NCBI RefSeq assembly: GCF_013368755.1
Contig: NC_049561.1
Coordinates: forward strand, 3,844,001-3,908,000
Source of the DNA: Talaromyces rugulosus
Lineage: Eukaryota; Ascomycota; Eurotiomycetes; Eurotiales; Trichocomaceae
Direction: 5' to 3'
Length of the DNA stretch: 64,000 bases
Below the pieces are notes generated by a model. The model was not told where the DNA came from, searched no databases, and saw only the letters and a program-made list of their open reading frames with translations. The position numbers and the translations under genes were made by a program. The number at the start of each line of letters is the position of its first letter. Position 1 is the stretch's first letter. Of this stretch, positions 58,590-64,000 are shown one piece after another.

Positions 58590-60100
58590 TTAGGATAGAA
58601 TAACGGTTTTGTTCGTGAGGTTTTCAATGTCTTCGATAACTTCACGGATAGGTGTCACATAGGAGACTCCAAGGCAACTGTTACGGCCCAAGACCATCCC
58701 CACTAGATGATTTCCAAGACGATCAACTACCCATGCTCCAGAATCTCCTGGCTCACTGAAATTTTTGTATTTCATGGTTGGAATGACTGCCCATTCTATT
58801 GCGATAGGGATAGTGTGTTCGGTTTCCCCGAACCGCATGTAGCTGGGCACCGTATTTACCACTTCTTCGGTCACACCTGACGATCCCATTTTGCAGACCT
58901 TGGCACCTCCTTCGAGCTTTCCGGGCCAATTTGATAGTGGGACTGGGGTTTGAGATCGTTCCTGTATGTTAGGGATCATGTTTACCGACCGTAGTGGTTT
59001 TTCAAGTCCGCTAAGGGTGATCGATGCCCAGTCCAAATGATGTCCATTGTGGACGGGCAGTCCTGAAGTTACAGCGACGAAACCAATGTGCGAATCCATG
59101 TTGTGGATAGAGGACCGCTTTTCCTTCAGGCGGAGAAGCCTGTGTTTCCAATGTCCAAGTTCTTTGCGGTTTTCGGTTTGTTTGGATTCTATTTCCAGGT
59201 GTTGGATTTTCGAATTCGTGCGATGAATATCGGATGCAATGTCGGAAAGGAACTCATCCTGTAATATTTGGCTTGGGAATGCACATCTAACAGATTGATA
59301 TGTGTTCACTAGCTTGCGAGGATTTCCTATGATGGGAGGTCAATTAGTATTCAATCTCAAGACAACTCCAACGGCTGTGGTTTCTTGCCAGGTTCTAAAT
59401 CCATATCATTGGTATCATGGACTTTAAATTCAGGTATATTATGGGCGCAAGTCAAGGCGAAATATCCATCCGTTTTGTTGTCCTTTCCCACAAGGCGTAG
59501 TATTCCTCCCACTGTTGTCTCAGTGGATTTTCAAGACCTGTACTGAGAGACACCTTACTACCCACGGGAGGATATCATACCTCTGGGATGCTAAAGAGTA
59601 CTCTCTGTCTGTTGTGCGGGGTCTACCAGCTTGAGGCTGCAGAACTGAAGTTCTACACGGCAGTCAATCATTCGACAGATCTCTCCCGCCATATCGGCTA
59701 TTTGTCTCGGGTTGGACGGCATGTCGCGAACTGTGATGATGACAGTAGTCGTCCCCATGAGACCAGAACCATGTGTATCTTTGTGGAGGCGTTAAAAGCA
59801 TTCTACCGATGCCCAGTTAATTAGACTTGAGTTCAGCTTTCCAATTATACGTGGCGCTAGAGTGGACCACAAGGCTATCATCGGGCTGTCAGGGGGGACA
59901 GGGGCTGTGTAAGTGGAGTCAAACTCGTCATGCTGCAGTGAGGATGAGTGTCTATGTATGTATCGTATTGTACATCCAGGGCCATGAACAGCCCTGCCTG
60001 TATTTGGTTGGGAACGGGGTGGCATGGTGATCAATAGATATAAGGCTGAAGTCGGGCAGACTATAGTTCTAACCTGAAGAATCTCGTATACTATGCTCAA
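58590..60100 (-). pseudogene. Fungal trypsin-like serine protease locus, interrupted
   Basis: Pieces of a chymotrypsin-fold protease with an N-terminal alpha/beta-type region. The N-terminal part (from about 60025, MPPRSQPNTG) runs through LWSTLAPRIIGKLNSSLINWASVECF, then TAA 59794-59792 in frame, then 66 more codons in the same frame (TTTVIITVRDMPSN...) to TAG 59593-59591. The protease core follows in a shifted frame: TVGGILRLVGK...YFALTCAHNIPE (catalytic His, about 59450), an intron near 59345-59390, and then LDWASITL (Asp, about 59025) and SEPGDSGAWVVD (Ser, about 58745), ending at 58590. The triad is intact, but the two stops and a frameshift near 59540 suggest a pseudogene; two separate short proteins are the alternative. 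The coiled stretch KELGHWKHRLLRLKEKR precedes the Asp motif. Function unknown. Confidence 0.6.
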
Positions 60101-61560
60101 ATAAAAAAGGGTTAGCAGATGACAAAACCAACGAGAGTCTCGAACTCAGAAATATATTCCACAAACAAAATATGAAACAGCCTGGGAGTGGATTTCTCCT
60201 GGTCTAGTCAAGACGTGAGCAGCAAAAAGAAACCACAGACGAAGATTTTGTCCAGATGGTTAAGGAAATTTCGCTTTTAGTTGTCGAGGTGTGGAAGTTT
60301 CATTGTTCCTAGGAATATGACACACCGTTGGGTGCTGTGATGGTGATGTGGCACATCGTCCAAAGTTGTTCATGATTGCAGCCGTCACCATGGCAATAAT
60401 ATTAGGTAGCCTCAGCAGTCTGCTTTCATTTATTGATACTTAACAGTTTATATCGAGACCTATTACAATTTTATTAGAGGCTACTGTTAATATACAAATA
60501 ATTTTGTCTGGCTTGTTTCTTTTATTATCAAGAGTTGCCATATAAATCAATAATGGACTATTCACTCCCTGGTGCCGACATGGATTAGGAGGTCTATTAT
60601 GTTCGTTTATCTCATTAATATTGTGGGCCAATAGATTCTAAAGTAAAGGTGATGCCCAAAATGCCGGCTGGCTATGCCTTTGGTTTTAGGATTCACTTTT
60701 GCAATATTCCTTTCGGACTTTTATTCTCACCTGTCCACAAGAGCATACTCTGAGGCATTATTATTAAAAAGGCTCACCTCATGGTCCTTAAGATTTCAAA
60801 TGTTTTTGGAATATGGGTTGGAAGTCACTATCATGTTTCTTTATCTCCTAGGGACTGGGATAATTCGACTAGTTAGTTATATGGCCGTAGGTCATTTCTG
60901 AGCTAGTTCCCCTACCAATGAGTATTATTAAAACAATTGACAGTGCCTCAAAAACATTTTGAACACCTCGGATCATGGCAAGATAAATTATTCCTCCCAC
61001 AGCCGCATATATTGCTAATACCTAACGAAACTAAAACAATTAGTCAACAATTATAATTACCCTTGAAAACTTATACATTTATTTCACTCCTCCAGCCTGC
61101 ATGGCTTTTGGAGGTTTCAACTTTCCGTTAACAAATAAACTATCAACTAGAAGCAATTCAGCGACAATGATATCGAAGAAAACCATTCTACTCGTCAAAG
61201 ATGCGGTCGACAGATGCGGTCGACAAATGCTTAAGGTCTATGTCTTACAAGGAATCAATTAGAATAGAGACCATCTCTCCACAAGTCATGAATAGTATGC
61301 AAGGTTATACGAAAAATGGAAATTCGAAGCGGGCACTCAGCGCCAACTACAAAGTAATTATGCTCACCAAATAAGGAATATAGTTCTTACGGAGAAATTT
61401 AATCATCAAAAAAATCATAGATCAAAAAATGTCAATTTATGGATAATTTTATTGACAAAGTATACGGAATATATACATGAACCGTCAATTGGTGCCATAC
61501 CAAAATATAACACTATATATAGCTGTGGGAAAATTGTCCAGTCATATGTGAGGTAGTTAC
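60101..61560. other. AT-rich region with a possible small membrane-protein relic (minus)
   Basis: About 1.5 kb. On the minus strand near 61180-61080 a frame begins MVFFDIIVAELLLVDSLFVNG; across a possible GT-AG intron (about 61074-61022) it continues with hydrophobic VLAIYAAVGGIIYLAMIRGVQ and ends near 60870. It would make about 83 residues with two membrane segments. No family recognised; it may be a relic. The rest has no coding signal. Confidence 0.3.
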
Positions 61561-62636
61561 CTAGGAGGACAAAGCAGCGCTTATGGCAGCAACCCACTGG
61601 TTGGGGTCATCGCTGTCACTGGAGCCAGCACCGCCATATTCCCAGCCCGAGATACCACCAAAGTTAGAGTAAGAGGACTTCAGGCTGGAGATTGTGCTCG
61701 ACAGTGTCGACAGATCATCGTAACCACTGCCCTCACCACCGGAAGTAAGAACACCCAAGACAATACGGCTAGCATCCCATCCAGCGCTGATAATAGAATC
61801 GTAGGAGCCGGTGGAGCTGGCATCACCCCAGCCATCGTAGAACTGAGTGTTGTACCAGTTGAAGAGCTTGCCGTTGGGACGGTTGGAGCTCGTAGCAGCA
61901 GCATCGAGAGAAGCCCAGTCAACGTTGTCCAAGTTACCTCCACCGGACATGGCGGATGCAACCGGGGCGCCGGTGATGATGAAGTCGGTACCAAGATCGG
62001 AGTCGAGTTGTTGGGCGAGCTGGACGAGAGCGTCCTGAGAGACGTCCTCCTCGACATCAAAGTCAAAGCCATCAAGGCTGTGGTCCTGGAGGACCTTCAA
62101 GATTGGGGGGTAGTAAGAGTCAAACTATTAAAAAGGGAAACAAATTAGTATGTAAATCCAGTAATTTGATCAAGTTTCACCACAAACAAAAAAAAAAAAA
62201 AAAAAGAGAAAAGAAAACTAGGAACAGGAAACATAGAGGGGTTGCTCACGTCACTGGCAATGTTAGCCCAGCTGCCTGCAGCAGCACCACCCATCATGAG
62301 CATGACTTTAACGCCCGAGGATTGCAGGGATGAGACCATCGGCCACAAGGGGTCCCAGTACGACGAAGTGATATCATTGTCGTTCAAGTGAAGCTCGGTT
62401 GGGGAGTCCAGATGAAGGGATGCCAGGATAACATGCGTGATTCCGGTTGACTGGGTGACCAGATCTGTCAGGTTATAAAAGTTGTTGTTAGAGTCGGTAA
62501 AGGTTTGGACATAAAGGACATTTCTCGGGGTCGCAGCATTGTCGCGTTTCTCCACGGTTGGCAAGGAGAGGGCCGGTTGGCAGAGAGAACTGCATGCCAA
62601 AGTGGCAGCGAGAATGTTTAGAGATTTGGAAAACAT
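61561..62636 (-). CDS. Secreted GH18 endo-beta-N-acetylglucosaminidase / chitinase
   Basis: A GH18 TIM-barrel glycosidase, 316 residues, exons 62636-62250 and 62124-61561. A signal peptide (about residues 1-25) is followed by a Kex2-type site (VEKR). The catalytic motif is DGFDFDVEE (D147, D150, D152 and acid E154), created downstream of the splice. SYVQTF-like and HVILASLHL strands and KVMLMMGGAAAGSWANIA are usual GH18 blocks; the C-terminus GISGWEYGG is the last barrel strand. The short length and the single-domain layout resemble fungal endo-N-acetylglucosaminidases (Endo T type) more than large chitinases. The intron (125 bp) contains a 16-A/T run. Probably extracellular, acting on chitin oligomers or N-glycans. 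Confidence 0.92.
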
Positions 62637-64000
62637 TTCGTTTTTCTTTTCTCCTTGTGATAGTGTTTATACAATAACGTTAAGAAGTGAATACCAACTA
62701 GGTTTCTAGCCTTAACAGCGATCGATACCTTATATAACTACCCTACGAAGTACGGCCGAGAACAAGCGCCGATAGGTTGGGGCCATTTGTGGCACTAGGC
62801 CCAGGAGATGCCAGCTGGGTGACATCCATTGATGATCATTACTTTGTCTTGGACTTGTCGGAGTATTGTATGCTTGGTGATTGGCAAAGTTTGACCTAGC
62901 TCTTGCGAATAGTAATGCAAGTCAAGTGGATGATGACCATCTATTTCTAGACCTAGACTTCTAAGCGTGCTGAGCCTGCTGTCATCCAAGCCTTCTGAGG
63001 GCTTGCCTGATCCTACTTACTCACCAGCCTCAGGTGCCAATGTGTATTGCGTGCCGAGAGAGAACATCCAAAGGCACCCGTAAGGTAAGAACCGCGATGC
63101 TCGAATCATTTATCTCGACCATCTCTCCTCCGTAGTACTGGTGTGGTATCATAGGATGGTAGGCCTGATTGATCGAGGGGGCTGAATATGAGGTATCAGG
63201 CTATCAGCCGCATGTTGCCGTAGCACGAGTCTAGTTGCAGCCGGTCCTGGATCCCTGAAAGTAAGCCCCTGAAAGGCTTAAACCCTCATCGGGGAGAATT
63301 GTAGTAGATCCTTCCGGAGGCCCGCCAATTGTGTTGACCAACATTGTTGTCACGGCCCATGATAATCCACACTGATGGGGGCCGATCCAACTCTAGCCTC
63401 CAAGTCTCCGACTTGCGTCCGATGCATTAAACTCTTGGTAAGTACTGTGGAGGAAGACAACCGAAGCTGTCAAATGGGGATTGATCCTATCTATTATTAT
63501 GCACGAGGGATGTGGTTAGAGATCGACCTCCTTTCGACCTGAAAGTGGACCGGAAGCGGCCCAGTCGTATGCTAGATTTTAACACACGCCTGTGCTGTAG
63601 GTGATGTAGTTGACATGATTTCTATTTACAATACATGGTGGTATATAGATGTCGTTTAAACATGCAAAATCGCTGCTAAATATACAAAACAACAAACATG
63701 TTGTTCACTCCTGCCCGATAGCGCGTCAAATGAATCCCAATCTAGAAAGAGTTGAGATATTCTATGAACAATAAACATGGCATATCTACCCAAATTTCCC
63801 GGAAAATAAAATCAAACTATATATTCATAGCGACTAGGTTGTTCAGGCGAATCGTTCGTAGGACTACTTCGTTTTACCTTTCGCTCGACAGACAGATCGC
63901 ACACATTCTGCACTCTGTGTTAGTCACCTCGGCCTGTCGCTTGTAAAAAGCCAGACATTGGACATACCTTTCGTCGCTTCGCAAAGTCTTCGTAGACTCC
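62637..64000. other. Gene-free right end of the window
   Basis: About 1.36 kb: promoter of the GH18 gene (TATATAA at about 62732) and then mixed sequence. A 64-codon minus frame (62989-62795) resembles nothing known. No tRNA or repeat found by eye. Confidence 0.45.

Noticed and set aside
1..64000. CRISPR arrays, rRNA and tRNA genes
   Set aside because: No regularly spaced repeats, rRNA signatures or cloverleaf with A/B boxes were recognised by eye; tRNA absence is not proven without a covariance search.

Overview
This window reads as the nuclear genome of a filamentous ascomycete, most likely Eurotiomycetes (Aspergillus/Penicillium-like). That placement is inferred from many short GT-AG introns (about 45-80 bp), Zn2Cys6 regulators with a fungal-specific middle homology domain, an eglC-type GH17 glucanase, a non-reducing polyketide synthase and a Fot1/pogo-type transposon.

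Layout. 1-1180: 5' part of a secreted GH17 glucanase (minus). 2194-4076: an almost complete Fot1/pogo-like DNA transposon with exact 54-bp inverted repeats and a TA duplication; its transposase carries stops and TpG-to-TpA/CpA-to-TpA changes typical of repeat-induced point mutation (RIP). 4.9-7.1 kb: a Zn2Cys6 regulator without a visible start codon. 7.8-11.9 kb: a decayed NACHT/ankyrin NLR-type gene. 12.1-23.5 kb: ordinary genes (short-chain dehydrogenase, monocarboxylate-type MFS transporter divergent from a Zn2Cys6 regulator, SLATT-like two-helix membrane protein, GDPD phosphodiesterase, NAPE-PLD-like metallohydrolase, fungal rhodopsin-fold membrane protein).

24.5-54.1 kb is a probable secondary-metabolite cluster. 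The centre is a 2131-aa non-reducing PKS (SAT-KS-MAT-PT-ACP-CMeT) that ends right after the C-methyltransferase, with no thioesterase or reductase for release. Around it are an FSH1-type serine hydrolase, a Baeyer-Villiger-type FAD monooxygenase, an NmrA-like protein with an in-frame TGA, a saccharopine-dehydrogenase-like oxidoreductase, a lipocalin-like protein, a metallo-beta-lactamase-fold hydrolase, two Zn2Cys6 regulators, a membrane-anchored M19 dipeptidase, a CYP504-like P450 and an allantoate-permease-type MFS transporter. The PKS would build a C-methylated aromatic polyketide; the FSH1 hydrolase (or the metallo-hydrolase) is the likely trans-acting release enzyme; the monooxygenase and oxidoreductases would tailor it. 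The right part (dipeptidase, P450, MFS) may be a separate module.

54.1-64 kb is gene-poor: a secreted metallophosphoesterase, a broken trypsin-like protease locus, a GH18 endo-N-acetylglucosaminidase/chitinase, and long AT-rich stretches including a 22-C homopolymer. Intron boundaries were placed by hand from splice signals and frame continuity and should be checked with RNA data.
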